Below are positions 26,685 to 33,996 of a stretch of 38,200 nt of DNA, one piece after another. Every line of letters starts with the position of its first letter. The stretch's first letter is position 1. The notes beneath the pieces are model-generated. The model worked only from the letters and a program-made list of their open reading frames with translations, was not told the origin of the DNA and searched no databases. This DNA comes from Acidobacteriota bacterium. GTDB taxonomy: Bacteria; Acidobacteriota; Terriglobia; JAJPHL01; JAPKYU01. The DNA lies in the NCBI GenBank assembly GCA_026394175.1, contig JAPKYU010000403.1, positions 1 to 38,200 of the forward strand, written 5' to 3'. Both the position numbers and the translations under genes were made by a program.

Positions 26685-26731
26685 GCCCCATGTTCTCAGA
26701 TTGTTCGGGATTTGCGAGAGGCACAATCTAT

Positions 26732-27292
26732 ATGAATAATGTGCTCATCCGGCTCTTTCCGATTCAACAAAACCTGCGAGATAGGTGCATCCGAGCGCTG
26801 GCGGCCGATCCCGCGCTTCAAATAATTGATCCCCAGAAGGCACAGGTCGCAGTGTTGGACGTGGCCGATGATTCGCTCGATCGGCACCTGTGCGAGTGCC
26901 GGGCGGTGCATCCTTTGCTTCTCTCGCCGGACTCCGCACGAGAAACTTGTGTGAGCGCTCTTCTTCGCGGCGCGCACGGGCTGCTGCGCCACGACGAAAT
27001 CGAAGCCGAATTGGCGCCAGCAGTGCGCCACATGGCGTCTGGCCGTCTCTGGTTTCCGGTCACAGCAGTTCCGGCGTTCGTCATTTTCGAGTTATTGCGG
27101 GCCCACCGACACTGGGTGCGCCTGCTCACGGGCCAGGAAGGAAAGGTTGCACTGCTTGCGTCGAGAGGCCTCGCCAATAAGGAAATTGGGAATGCTCTGA
27201 CAATCGCTCCGTCAACAGTCGCATTTGATTTACGCAATATATTCAAGAAATTGGCAATCCATTCCCGCCGTCAGATTGCCAGTGCGCGTTAA
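26732..27292 (+). CDS. LuxR-family transcriptional regulator with degenerate receiver
   Basis: A protein of 186 residues from ATG 26732. The C-terminal 65 residues are a LuxR/FixJ helix-turn-helix (LTGQEGKVALLASRGLANKEIGNALTIAPSTVAFDLRNIFKKL). Residues 1-115 look like a worn receiver domain (VAVLDVADD, then HPLLLSPDS, GAHGLLRHDEIEAELAPAVRHMASG), with the usual catalytic Lys replaced, so control by phosphorylation is doubtful. The open frame extends upstream into the IS and is not real there. GAGAGG, ten bases before the ATG, is inside the IS right terminal repeat and may supply the ribosome site. AT-richer than the core genes. Confidence 0.82.
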   Translation: MNNVLIRLFPIQQNLRDRCIRALAADPALQIIDPQKAQVAVLDVADDSLDRHLCECRAVHPLLLSPDSARETCVSALLRGAHGLLRHDEIEAELAPAVRHMASGRLWFPVTAVPAFVIFELLRAHRHWVRLLTGQEGKVALLASRGLANKEIGNALTIAPSTVAFDLRNIFKKLAIHSRRQIASAR

Positions 27293-27327
27293 GCCGTTAC
27301 TGGTTATGACCCCTCCATTTTCTCGCC

Positions 27328-27356
27328 TTGACAGCGACGGCAGCAGGGTCTAGCCT
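27328..27356 (+). promoter_or_regulatory. Candidate sigma-70 promoter for the peptidase gene
   Basis: Perfect TTGACA at 27328-27333, 17-base spacer, then TAGCCT at 27351-27356 (a weak -10). It lies about 55 bases before the ATG at 27410, with GAGGAGG as the ribosome site. Confidence 0.45.
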
Positions 27357-27409
27357 CGTGCCGTGGGATTCTGACAGCTCGCTGAAACAGTCGGGCGAGG
27401 AGGTGCCGG

Positions 27410-28276
27410 ATGTTCAATCGTTTGTCTCTCGGTGTTGCGGCTGCCCTTTGCGCGGTGATTCTGCTGTCCGCTCCCGTCCGCTCGAATGCACAAAGCTATT
27501 CCCCCATATTTGCGCCCCAGTCCACGACCCCCTGGCGGGCGTGGTGCGTTGACGGCTACGGTCATCTGGTCCCTTACTGTTACATCTATCTCTTCACAGG
27601 AGCGTGGACGTATACCAACGCCCACTTCCACACAGACAGTTCCCAACCGTATTCCACGTTCAGCTTCCCTGGGGATCCTCCAGGGACCGCCCGAACGGCC
27701 GCTTGGGGCCAGTCAGGGCCAGATGGGTACCTCTATTTCTACATGAAGGGTAGCATCGTTGGCCAAGCGGAATTCGCTTGTAGTCAGAGTGGGTATGGAA
27801 CGACCTGCTCGAATTTCGCCGTTGGTTACAACGACGTCTACTATAACGACCATCCGGAAATCTGGATCAGGATCGGAGGTTCGGATACCGGTGGGGACAC
27901 CGGGCACGGTACAACGGCATATAATCGCTATATGCGAACATATGCCGCTTACGGCCTGTACTACGCCACGCAAGCCTATGTGGCCGACCATCCTGGAGTC
28001 AATCAGCTCTGCACGAATGACATGGCTCTGCCTTTTGGCGGAAAGTTCGACATCGGGAGCTCGACCCGTTGGCGGAGTCCGCATGTCGAGCACGATCGCG
28101 GCACGGCTGCTGACGTCGCTGGACCAGGTAGCGGACAATGTCCGGTGGCGCACCAGGTTGTCGCCAGCGAGTTCATCCAGCAGTGCATAAGACAAGGAGC
28201 TTTGGCGGCAAACTCGTATAATGAAGGTAATCACGCACACTGCAACTGGGCCAGCCCATCATCGTATCCGCACTAG
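27410..28276 (+). CDS. Secreted protein with LAS-type (M15/M74-like) zinc metallopeptidase motifs
   Basis: A protein of 288 residues with a signal peptide (MFNRLSLGVAAALCAVILLSAPVRSNAQS). Residues 30-150 are Tyr/Gly-rich and beta-like. The C-terminal half carries H228-x2-G231-x-A233-x-D235 in VEHDRGTAADV, which is the HxxGxAxD zinc motif of D-Ala-D-Ala peptidases and related murein endopeptidases, and a final HAH (275-277) matching the HxH ligand and catalytic pair. This predicts cleavage of peptidoglycan or a peptide in the envelope or outside. Six to eight Cys residues suggest disulfides. I do not know the subfamily. It precedes two paralogous secreted proteins on the same strand. Confidence 0.72.
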   Translation: MFNRLSLGVAAALCAVILLSAPVRSNAQSYSPIFAPQSTTPWRAWCVDGYGHLVPYCYIYLFTGAWTYTNAHFHTDSSQPYSTFSFPGDPPGTARTAAWGQSGPDGYLYFYMKGSIVGQAEFACSQSGYGTTCSNFAVGYNDVYYNDHPEIWIRIGGSDTGGDTGHGTTAYNRYMRTYAAYGLYYATQAYVADHPGVNQLCTNDMALPFGGKFDIGSSTRWRSPHVEHDRGTAADVAGPGSGQCPVAHQVVASEFIQQCIRQGALAANSYNEGNHAHCNWASPSSYPH

Positions 28277-28315
28277 GCCCAAGGCCCAGCACGTCCCCGC
28301 GGAGGCCCAAACGCG

Positions 28316-29371
28316 ATGATTATGAGAATCGGAAAGTTATGGCTTCGCACCTTGATGCCGGCACTGGCCTGCTGCGCACTTGCAGCGGGCCAGAAATTAC
28401 CCGTGCCCTTTTGGCCGAAAGACGGCCGGATTCCTTCAGATCTCAAGGGGCAGTACGTGTTCCTCACCCAGGACAGGAGTGCGGTGATCGTGCTCGCGCC
28501 CAGTGGTCCGGGGGATACCGAAAGGAGGCCAGTTCGCATTGAACTGCACAACCAGATCGTGCCCGCCGTTAGAGCCTCGGTGCGGGAGGACCCACCGGGC
28601 ACGTATCTGTACCGGTACGCCATTTCGAATGCTGTTGCGGCGAGAGACTCGATCGGCGCATGGTCTCTGGTATTGCCTGCAACCGCCGTGAGGGTGAAAA
28701 TGCGCCCCGTTGCCGGCGAGCAACAAGACAACTGGAGCGGGGGAGATGGCGGACCCGCGATCGTGCCCGCTGCCAAGGGCGGCACAACCGTCATTGCTGC
28801 CGCCGAACAATTCGAACTGCGTGATGCGCCACGCGGCCGTTACGTGTCGTGGTTCAAACAGCCCGATGGCCGCGCTGTTGTTCCGGGAGCCTCGCGGGAC
28901 GGTTTCAGCATCGAGTCGCGGGACAGACCCGGCTTTACGACGGTCGTGTTCTACAGCGGCCACGTTCTAGGAGACGCAATCGACCAAGATTGGCCGCCGG
29001 ATATCCTCGATCAACTGTCCTTTCTCAATGACCTGCGTTGGACCCAAGTTGCGGTGTTGACGATAGGCCCGATGTTTCCAGGGAGCGCCTCCTTGCAGGA
29101 AACTGTCACGAACTTTCGGACTGGAATAGAGCGCCTCATCGAAGTCGGGCGCCTTGACTCGCAATCGCCTTTCATCAAAGAAGTGATCGAGAGCCTGGGC
29201 TCGATAGCCGAGCAGCGTGGCCAGCCGACATCAGTTCTCAGTCTAAAGGCCTCACCCTCCACTGAAGCTGAGACGGAGGTCATGTCCGCTCTAGCCGCCA
29301 CCCTGGGTCTGGTTTCGGCCTCAAAAGAAACTGGAACTCGGCCCCGCGCCGAGAAGGAGAGCCTGCAATGA
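28316..29371 (+). CDS. Secreted protein A of a tandem paralogous pair
   Basis: A protein of 351 residues; GGAGG ten bases before ATG 28316 supports the start. A signal-like N terminus (LWLRTLMPALACCALAAGQ) is followed by PFWPKDGRIPSDLKGQYVFL, GTYLYRYAISNAVAARDSIGAW, FSIESRDRPGFTTVVFYSG and LRWTQVAVLTIGPMFPG. The same landmarks, in the same order, occur in the next gene. No known domain is recognised; the pattern suggests a two-domain beta protein. The C-terminal 60 residues are Ser/Thr/Glu-rich and not shared. The stop overlaps the next start by four bases. Confidence 0.75.
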   Translation: MIMRIGKLWLRTLMPALACCALAAGQKLPVPFWPKDGRIPSDLKGQYVFLTQDRSAVIVLAPSGPGDTERRPVRIELHNQIVPAVRASVREDPPGTYLYRYAISNAVAARDSIGAWSLVLPATAVRVKMRPVAGEQQDNWSGGDGGPAIVPAAKGGTTVIAAAEQFELRDAPRGRYVSWFKQPDGRAVVPGASRDGFSIESRDRPGFTTVVFYSGHVLGDAIDQDWPPDILDQLSFLNDLRWTQVAVLTIGPMFPGSASLQETVTNFRTGIERLIEVGRLDSQSPFIKEVIESLGSIAEQRGQPTSVLSLKASPSTEAETEVMSALAATLGLVSASKETGTRPRAEKESLQ

Positions 29372-30330
29372 TCAGAGCTGGCGTCGCTTTGCTTATCCTC
29401 ATGGTTTTACTTACGAGCGGCTTCGCGCAACAGAACAAGCCGGATGTTCGGCCAGGCATCAGTCCTTTGCCTCTCTGGCCCCTGAATGGGGACTTTCCCA
29501 ATCTGCCCCCCGATCAGTATGTCTTCCTGGACCCGCAGACAAACGAGTGGGTGGTGTCGTACCCTGAAGACCAAAACGCCCCTCATTCGGGGCGAGTCAC
29601 GCTCCGGTTCGACAGCCACGCAGCGGTTGAGCCGGTGCTCCTTGCCCATGTCTCCCGCCAAACCGATGGAACCTACTCCTATGAGTACACGGTGCTGAAT
29701 TCCAGCAGGGCAAGAACGCCCCTTAAGAACTGGACTTTATTGGTCCCTACCCCCGACGAGAAGTTCCAGGCGCGGCACTCAGCATGGCTCGCCTCCCGAA
29801 AGGACGCTGCGCAGGTACGCGACCTTCTTCCCGCTGCGTCGCGCCTCGCGATTGTCGAATGGGGTGGTCCGAACCCTATCCCGCCCGGTGGCGCGACTGG
29901 CGCGTTCACGCTTCGCTCTGGCAGCTCGCCTGGTTTCACGACGGCGAGCTTCAGCGGTCTAGCGAAGTCCGAGTACAGCGATCAGATCGCCAGCGCACTA
30001 CCGAAAGTCGTGGCTGATCAGGTTGCGCATGTGCTGCAGCCGGCGTGGGATAGCCAGGTGCGGATGGTGCTCGGGCCCCGATTTCCTGTTGGAACGCCGC
30101 AGATCATCGTAGTCGACAATTTTCACTTTGGCATCAGCGTGCTTGCCCAGCAGGGAATTCTCAACTCGGAGTCCCCGTTCGTGAAAGATGCGCTGGCGAC
30201 GCTCCGCGGTTTCTTGTCGTCTGGTGGTGCGATATCGTTGACAGCCGATCGCTTGGACTTTCTGACGGCAGCGGTTCCCGGTCTGGAGAGCGAAATCGCT
30301 TCTGCCCTACGACTCAGCCTCGCACCGTGA
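29368..30330 (+). CDS. Secreted protein B of a tandem paralogous pair
   Basis: A protein of 320 residues, translationally coupled to protein A (ATGA). It has a signal peptide (MIRAGVALLILMVLLTSGFAQQ). Landmarks matching A are PLWPLNGDFPNLPPDQYVFL, GTYSYEYTVLNSSRARTPLKNW, FTLRSGSSPGFTTASFSG and WDSQVRMVLGPRFPVG, followed by a helical C-terminal part (ESPFVKDALATLRGFLSSGG). The resemblance is moderate overall but collinear, so an old duplication is likely. Function unknown. The last intact gene before a stretch of decayed DNA. Confidence 0.75.
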   Translation: MIRAGVALLILMVLLTSGFAQQNKPDVRPGISPLPLWPLNGDFPNLPPDQYVFLDPQTNEWVVSYPEDQNAPHSGRVTLRFDSHAAVEPVLLAHVSRQTDGTYSYEYTVLNSSRARTPLKNWTLLVPTPDEKFQARHSAWLASRKDAAQVRDLLPAASRLAIVEWGGPNPIPPGGATGAFTLRSGSSPGFTTASFSGLAKSEYSDQIASALPKVVADQVAHVLQPAWDSQVRMVLGPRFPVGTPQIIVVDNFHFGISVLAQQGILNSESPFVKDALATLRGFLSSGGAISLTADRLDFLTAAVPGLESEIASALRLSLAP

Positions 30331-30862
30331 CCGAGGACTTGGTTCTCAGTATTGCTATTCTGCTAATCCGGCAAATGAAGGCGAGGGGCTTCATCTGGAG
30401 GGATCGATGTCGCTGAATGGCAGAAGTACACTGCGGCGCTCGACGAGGATGCGGTAGGCCACCGGCCGGCTCGGGCGTGAGTTGTGGTGCCGACGATCAA
30501 CTGCAAGAAGGATTGGTGGGGTTGGCATCCACGGACACGCAGCCGACGTGGCCGGCGGCGCCTCGCTCCTGCTGAGCATCCGGATGCTCGCTATCGCGCA
30601 GGACGCGCCGGCTGGCGGGCGTGCCTGTTCCTCGAGGAACGCGCCCGGGCGCGAACGTGGGCGAACGTCTCGCGCCGTTCGGCGGCCACATCCGCCTGGT
30701 CCGGTTGCTCCACGTCTCTCCTAGAAGAGAACAAAAGTCCTCTCCGGCGGATAGCACTTTTGGCGTCTCCGCAAGGCGCGCGCGCATTCTATTAATGGCG
30801 TGGCTTCGAGTGGCGGTTTAGAGTCCAGACCGGACGGGGGAAGCCGAAAGTGACAGTTTAGC
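30331..30862. other. Decayed DNA, no intact gene recognised
   Basis: About 530 bases with only short overlapping frames on both strands and no family features. GTGGCGGTTTAG (30810-30821) and GTGACAGTTTAG (30850-30861) are related motifs exactly 40 bases apart. They resemble the repeated ends of some IS elements but cannot be assigned. Confidence 0.4.
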
Positions 30863-31193
30863 GTAACCGTCCAGTGGACCCATCTTTACCCTCTGAAAAT
30901 GACGAGTGATAGTCCCGGGCGTTGCGACGGCCGGCCTGAGGTGCGCACGCGAAGGGAGAAGGCCACGTGAACAGGACGAAGGCGGATGCGGAGAAGCATC
31001 GTTACAAGCAGCGGACAATCGGCGAAGCGGCGCGGCGCGGAGTGGAGTTTCGATCGGCGAGTTCTGCCGGCAGCGGAGAATGAATGTGAGTCAGTTCTAC
31101 TGGTGGCAGAACCGATTGGTGGAGACCGCCAGCGGCGGAAGATCAGCAAGCCAGGCGCGAACAACCGCCGGCGAGCTTCGCCTTGGTCACTGA
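30863..31193 (+). pseudogene. IS66-type TnpA remnant, frameshifted
   Basis: GTAACCGTCC at 30863 looks like an IS66-type end (these often begin GTAA). From GTG 30967 the frame reads NRTKADAEKHRYKQRTIGEAAR. It then continues one frame over as RSGVSIGEFCRQRRMNVSQFYWWQNRL, the helix-turn-helix pattern of IS66 TnpA proteins (REFCR...FYWWRRRL). The break fits a 5-base duplication of CGCGG near 31034. A further shift near 31170 is suggested because FALVTDEPGATP continues in the third frame. No TnpB or TnpC follows, so the element is a fragment. Confidence 0.65.
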
Positions 31194-31394
31194 CGAACCG
31201 GGAGCAACGCCCAGCCGTCGCGCGCGTTGCCGGCCACACGTCCGGGTGCGCGACAATTCGGGGCGCCGATCACGCCACAGCCGGCGGTGCCGACATTCCA
31301 CACCTCCACACTCCTGGGCGCGGTGGGACAGTAGATATAGGAAAAACCACGTTCGCTTCGTAGCGGCTTTGCAGTTCACACCATGCGGCGGCGT
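31194..31394. other. Intergenic remnant
   Basis: No intact gene. Open frames on both strands are not supported by any family pattern. The direct-repeat block with the small gene family begins near 31395. Confidence 0.4.
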
Positions 31395-31758
31395 CGTTCC
31401 TCCCGTTATGCCAGGTGGTAGTACGCCTTGCCCTGCCGTCTTCCGTTTAAACCTGGGCCAACTGTGCGCGAAGTTCGCGCGCCCCTTGGCGCCTGGCGCT
31501 GTACTGGCCACGAACGGAGCGAGCATGCCTAACCCGACCAAAGAAGAATTGCTGGCGCCGATCGCCGAACTCGAAGCGAAGGTGGAAGGCCGAAAGCCAG
31601 CCGGCTTGACGTTTAAGGTCAGCGAGAAGGGCGGCGTGAGCGTCTACGGCCTTGGGCGCTTTCCGGTGACGCTGCACTACGAGCAGTGAGTCAGGCTGCT
31701 GGTGAAGACGTTCCTGGAGGAGAACAAAGCGGGGCTGAAGCTGCGGGCGAAGGAGTAG
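31395..31758 (+). repeat. Direct-repeat unit, copy 1 (upstream block plus small gene)
   Basis: About 360 bases similar along its length to 32632-32988: a shared upstream block (TACGCCTTGCCCTGCCG, TTCCGTT, GGGCCAACT-TGCGCGAAGTT, GCCTGGCGCT-TACTGGCC), followed by the small gene. In this copy GCGCGAA-G-TTCGCGC (31466-31480) is a perfect inverted repeat and TGTACT at 31500-31505 stands where copy 2 has TATACT, a -10-like box. Confidence 0.75.
31525..31758 (+). pseudogene. Small coiled protein family, copy 1, in-frame stop
   Basis: From ATG 31525 the frame gives 54 residues (MPNPTKEELLAPIAELEAKV, then SEKGGVSVYGLGRFPVTLHYEQ) to TGA at 31687. The same frame then continues VRLLVKTFLEENKAGLKLRAKE to TAG at 31756. 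Copy 2 has TGG at the position of the TGA and 15 more bases just after it, so this copy has a nonsense mutation and an in-frame deletion. I recall similar small proteins (about 80 residues, VSDKGGVSVYGLGRFPVTLYYEQW) in several phyla; their function is unknown. A shortened 54-residue product is possible. Confidence 0.7.
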
Positions 31759-31875
31759 CGCCGGTGAATGACGGGCACGTTTCTTTGCCGCCGGAGCCAT
31801 CGACGCCTGTCCTCCAGGCGTGTCCGGCGTGGCGATCAGGACAGCGCTGCCCTTTTGTCCAATGAATCCGTCGCT

Positions 31876-32079
31876 TCAGGGGATCGGATCAAGCCACCAA
31901 GAGTTGAGGTACACGGTGTCCCGCTGGCCGTCGAACCGTATGCCATACTCCGATTTTCCAGGTCCCCGCTCTACAACCGCACCTTCACGCCCTCTGCAGT
32001 CTCCAGGTGCCTTGTCATTCGCTCGGACGCGGCTTCCTAGCCCGAATTTCCATCTTCCTTTCTGCTGCTCTCGCTTCAT
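31876..32079 (-). CDS. Small conserved-looking protein with SH3/KOW-like strand pattern
   Basis: A protein of 67 residues from ATG 32079 (GGAGGGG just upstream); a GTG at 32109 is an alternative. The sequence FGLGSRVRANDKAPGDCRGREGAVVERGPGKSEYGIRFDGQRDTVYLNSWWLDPIP alternates short strands with a G-(R/K)-EG turn, as in KOW or SH3-like barrels. It is the only minus-strand gene in this part and lies between the two copies of the repeated small gene. Function unknown. Confidence 0.5.
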   Translation of the reverse strand: MKREQQKGRWKFGLGSRVRANDKAPGDCRGREGAVVERGPGKSEYGIRFDGQRDTVYLNSWWLDPIP

Positions 32080-32197
32080 GTCCCCTCCGATGCATTCTCG
32101 CCTCTTCACGTCCAGGACGTCCAGCCCAGGGTTCGGTGGTGCAACGCCCCGGCATGATGGGAGAACAGGCGGTTATACTAATGCCAAGGACGGAATC

Positions 32198-32614
32198 ATG
32201 GCTCAACTGACAAGAATACTCGTTGATCTTAAAAAACAGCGCGATCATGCTCGCGCCGAAGCTGCCCGGCTGAACCGCGCCATTGAGGCGCTGTCCGAAG
32301 TGTCCGGCCGCAGGCCTGGCGCTGGCGGAGGCATGCGGGGCCGCCACATGTCCAAAGCCGCACGGAAGAGCATCGCTGATGCGCAGCGGGCGAGATGGGC
32401 GAAGTTTCACGCCAAGCGTTCCAAGCGCAACCTTTCCCCGGAAGGCCGTCGCCGCATCTCGGAATCGGCTCGCGCACGTTGGGCTGCATCCCGGAAGGCT
32501 CATGGAGATAGCCTGGGGCCGGTGCACCTCCTTAGCAAGAAGGCGATTGCGGCGATGCAGGAGAATGCGGCGTACGCGCCTGCTACGAGAGCTGCCAAGG
32601 CAACCGGCGAGTGA
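32198..32614 (+). CDS. Basic protein with coiled N terminus and duplicated ARWA motif
   Basis: A protein of 138 residues from ATG 32198 with AAGGA before it. The N terminus is a helix rich in charged residues (LTRILVDLKKQRDHARAEAARLNRAIEAL), followed by a Gly hinge. Two related basic segments come next: MSKAARKSIADAQRARWAKFHAKR and LSPEGRRRISESARARWAASRKAH. Duplicated (A/G)-R-(K/R)-x-I-x-(D/E)-(A/S)-x-R-ARWA modules suggest nucleic-acid binding, but no family can be named. The open frame extends further upstream without support. Confidence 0.6.
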   Translation: MAQLTRILVDLKKQRDHARAEAARLNRAIEALSEVSGRRPGAGGGMRGRHMSKAARKSIADAQRARWAKFHAKRSKRNLSPEGRRRISESARARWAASRKAHGDSLGPVHLLSKKAIAAMQENAAYAPATRAAKATGE

Positions 32615-32631
32615 ACGCGCCCGCCGTTTTG

Positions 32632-32988
32632 GGTGGTACGCCTCGCCCCGCCGCCTTCCGTTCGCCCGTGGGCCAACTTTGCGCGAAGTTGCGCGCCCGG
32701 TTAGCCGCCTGGCGCTATACTGGCCGGGGACGGAGCCGAATATGTCTGAACCGACCAAAGAGGAATTGCTGGCGCGGATCGCGGAACCGGAGGCGCAGGC
32801 GGCAGGCCGGAAGCGGGCCGGCCTGACGTTCGAAGTCAGCGAGAAGGGGGCGTGAGGGTGTATGGCTTTGGACGCTTCCGGTGACGCTTTATTACGAGCA
32901 GTGGATCAGGCTCCTGGAGCACGCTGACGAACTAAAGGCATTCCTGAAGGAGAACAAGGGGAAGCTGAAACTGCGGGCGCGGGGTTGA
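32632..32988 (+). repeat. Direct-repeat unit, copy 2
   Basis: Similar to 31395-31758, including the upstream block and small gene. TATACT at 32716-32721 stands about 20 bases before the ATG at 32742 and may be a -10 box. The two units flank the 31876-32079 and 32198-32614 genes, so recombination between them could delete or duplicate that cassette. Confidence 0.75.
32742..32988 (+). pseudogene. Small coiled protein family, copy 2, two frameshifts
   Basis: From ATG 32742 the frame reads MSEPTKEELLARIAEPEAQA...GLTFEVSEKGA then TGA at 32853. Against copy 1, one base is lost in the GGCGGC region and a second T is lost in CGCTTTCCGG. Restoring both gives VRVYGFGRFPVTLYYEQWIRLLEHADELKAFLKENKGKLKLRARG ending at 32988. 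Both genomic copies are therefore broken, by different mutations. Confidence 0.7.
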
Positions 32989-32992
32989 CGAC

Positions 32993-33098
32993 CGCGATGC
33001 ACGCACAGGTTCTCGGCCGTCAGCCACAGGTCGCCGGCGGCGACCAGATTCACGTGGTGCTGAATTGGTCGGAGGAAGTGAAGCGCCGGGTCAAGTGA
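32993..33098 (+). pseudogene. Possible C-terminal fragment of a WD40/TolB-like or kinase protein
   Basis: A short frame ending at TGA 33096 reads QPQVAGGDQIHVVLNWSEEVKRRVK. Large acidobacterial kinase and TolB-like proteins often end in a similar (I/V)-x-VVxNWxxEL segment. The match is short and the call is weak. Confidence 0.3.
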
Positions 33099-33135
33099 GA
33101 TGGTCCAGGGCGTGCCGGCAGTTGGACTGCTGCGT

Positions 33136-33393
33136 ATGATCGCTAGCACCGTCTCGCACTATCGCGTTCTCGAAAATCTCGGGGGCGGCGGGATGGGTGT
33201 CGTCCACAAGGCCGAAGACACCAAGCTGGGCCGCCTGGTCACTCTGCAGTTTCTGCCTGACAAACTGTCCCGCGACAAGCATGCACTCGAACGCTTCCAG
33301 CTCGAGGCATGCGCCGCGTCCGCGCTTAATCATCCGAACATGTGCAGCGCTTATGCCACTGGGGAGGCGCACGGCTGGCGTTTCATTGCTCTT
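33136..33393 (+). pseudogene. Ser/Thr protein kinase, N-lobe fragment only
   Basis: From ATG 33136 (33100 is an alternative) the frame reads IASTVSHYRVLENLGGGGMGVVHKAEDTKLG, then LVTLQFLPDKLSRD, ALERFQLEACAASALNHPN and a last FIAL. This is the N lobe of a PknB-type eukaryotic-like kinase, with its glycine-rich loop. The ATP-binding lysine normally seen as VALKFLP is Gln here (VTLQFLP). Homology stops at about 33393, two bases before the end of the converging toxin gene; no C lobe, HRD or DFG motif follows. Not functional as a kinase. Confidence 0.8.
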
Positions 33394-33394
33394 G

Positions 33395-33739
33395 TCAATC
33401 CAGCAAAGTTCGGACGCGGGCCAGCACCTCCTCCACGATCTCCGCGGGCAGGGTTTCCACCCAAGCCGCGCGCCGCTCTCTGTAATCCAACGTGCGGACC
33501 TGATGGCACAAGACCACGCCCAGGGTGCGAGTGCCAGCGCCGCTGAGGGGAACGGCGAAGCCGTGCTCCCTGGCAAACTCGCCTCCTGGGGTGATCGGGC
33601 ACACCAGCATCAACCCGAAGCGATTGAAGACGGACGGGGTAAGCACCAATACGGATCTTTTCCCTTGCTGCTCCCGCCCTTTGGTGGGGTCAGGATCGAT
33701 GTGAAGGATGTCGCCCCGCTCCGGTATGCCCCGCTTCAA
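33395..33739 (-). CDS. MazF/PemK-type endoribonuclease toxin
   Basis: A protein of 114 residues from TTG 33739, which overlaps the antitoxin stop (TTGA) and has GGGAGAG upstream; a longer frame to 33775 lies inside the antitoxin gene. It has the MazF pattern: IPERGDILHIDPDPTKGREQQGKRSVLVLTPSVFN, then LVCPITPGG, LSGAGTRTLGVVLCHQVRTLDYRER and EIVEEVLARVRTLL. Family members cut mRNA at short sequence motifs and are neutralised by an AbrB- or MazE-like antitoxin. It is convergent with the kinase remnant. Confidence 0.88.
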   Translation of the reverse strand: MKRGIPERGDILHIDPDPTKGREQQGKRSVLVLTPSVFNRFGLMLVCPITPGGEFAREHGFAVPLSGAGTRTLGVVLCHQVRTLDYRERRAAWVETLPAEIVEEVLARVRTLLD

Positions 33740-33996
33740 AGCATTTCTCTCCCGACGGGACCGCCCCGCAGCCACGATCGCTTCTTGCGCTTGGGCGCCA
33801 AGTCGGCTGGGCGACAGCGAGACAGCAGTTCGGCCAGCGTATACTGCGGCTTCTCACGCGGCTCGATGATCAGACGGCCGTTTTCGACGCTGAGGTTGAC
33901 CGTAGAGCCGGCATCGAGCCGTGCCAGGCTCAAGATCTTCTTTGGGACGGCCATGACGACCGACCCGCCGAGATTGCGCAGAGTCACACTTGCCAC
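33736..33996 (-). CDS. AbrB/MazE-like antitoxin
   Basis: A protein of 86 residues from GTG 33996, six bases after AGGAG; GTG 33999 is too close to it. The N-terminal swapped-hairpin domain is clear (VTLRNLGGSVVMAVPKKILSLARLDAGSTVNLSVENGRLIIEP), followed by a C-terminal toxin-binding tail (YTLAELLSRCRPADLAPKRK). It should bind the toxin and repress the pair's promoter. Confidence 0.87.
   Translation of the reverse strand: MASVTLRNLGGSVVMAVPKKILSLARLDAGSTVNLSVENGRLIIEPREKPQYTLAELLSRCRPADLAPKRKKRSWLRGGPVGREML

Larger units (their letters stand above)
25406..26725. mobile_element. Insertion sequence with DDE (rve) transposase, inactive
   Basis: About 1320 bases bounded by inverted repeats. Left 25406-25425 reads TGTCCCTATCGCAAATCCCG; right, 26706-26725, read on the other strand, is TGTGCCTCTCGCAAATCCCG, 18 of 20 identical. 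No target duplication is visible outside them (AAAC against ATCT). It holds one transposase gene, which is broken. The left 200 bases have no gene. It stands between tRNA-Pro and a LuxR-type gene, 6 bases from that gene's start codon. Confidence 0.85.

Noticed and set aside
30391-30821. Short frames as genes
   Set aside because: Several overlapping frames of 60-100 codons on both strands, Arg/Pro-rich, without ribosome sites or recognisable motifs.
26364-31689. TGA where Trp is expected in both the transposase and small-gene copy 1, suggesting UGA recoding
   Set aside because: Many intact genes here end in TGA, often as ATGA overlaps with the next gene. Both cases lie in decayed DNA with other damage, so simple G-to-A mutation explains them.
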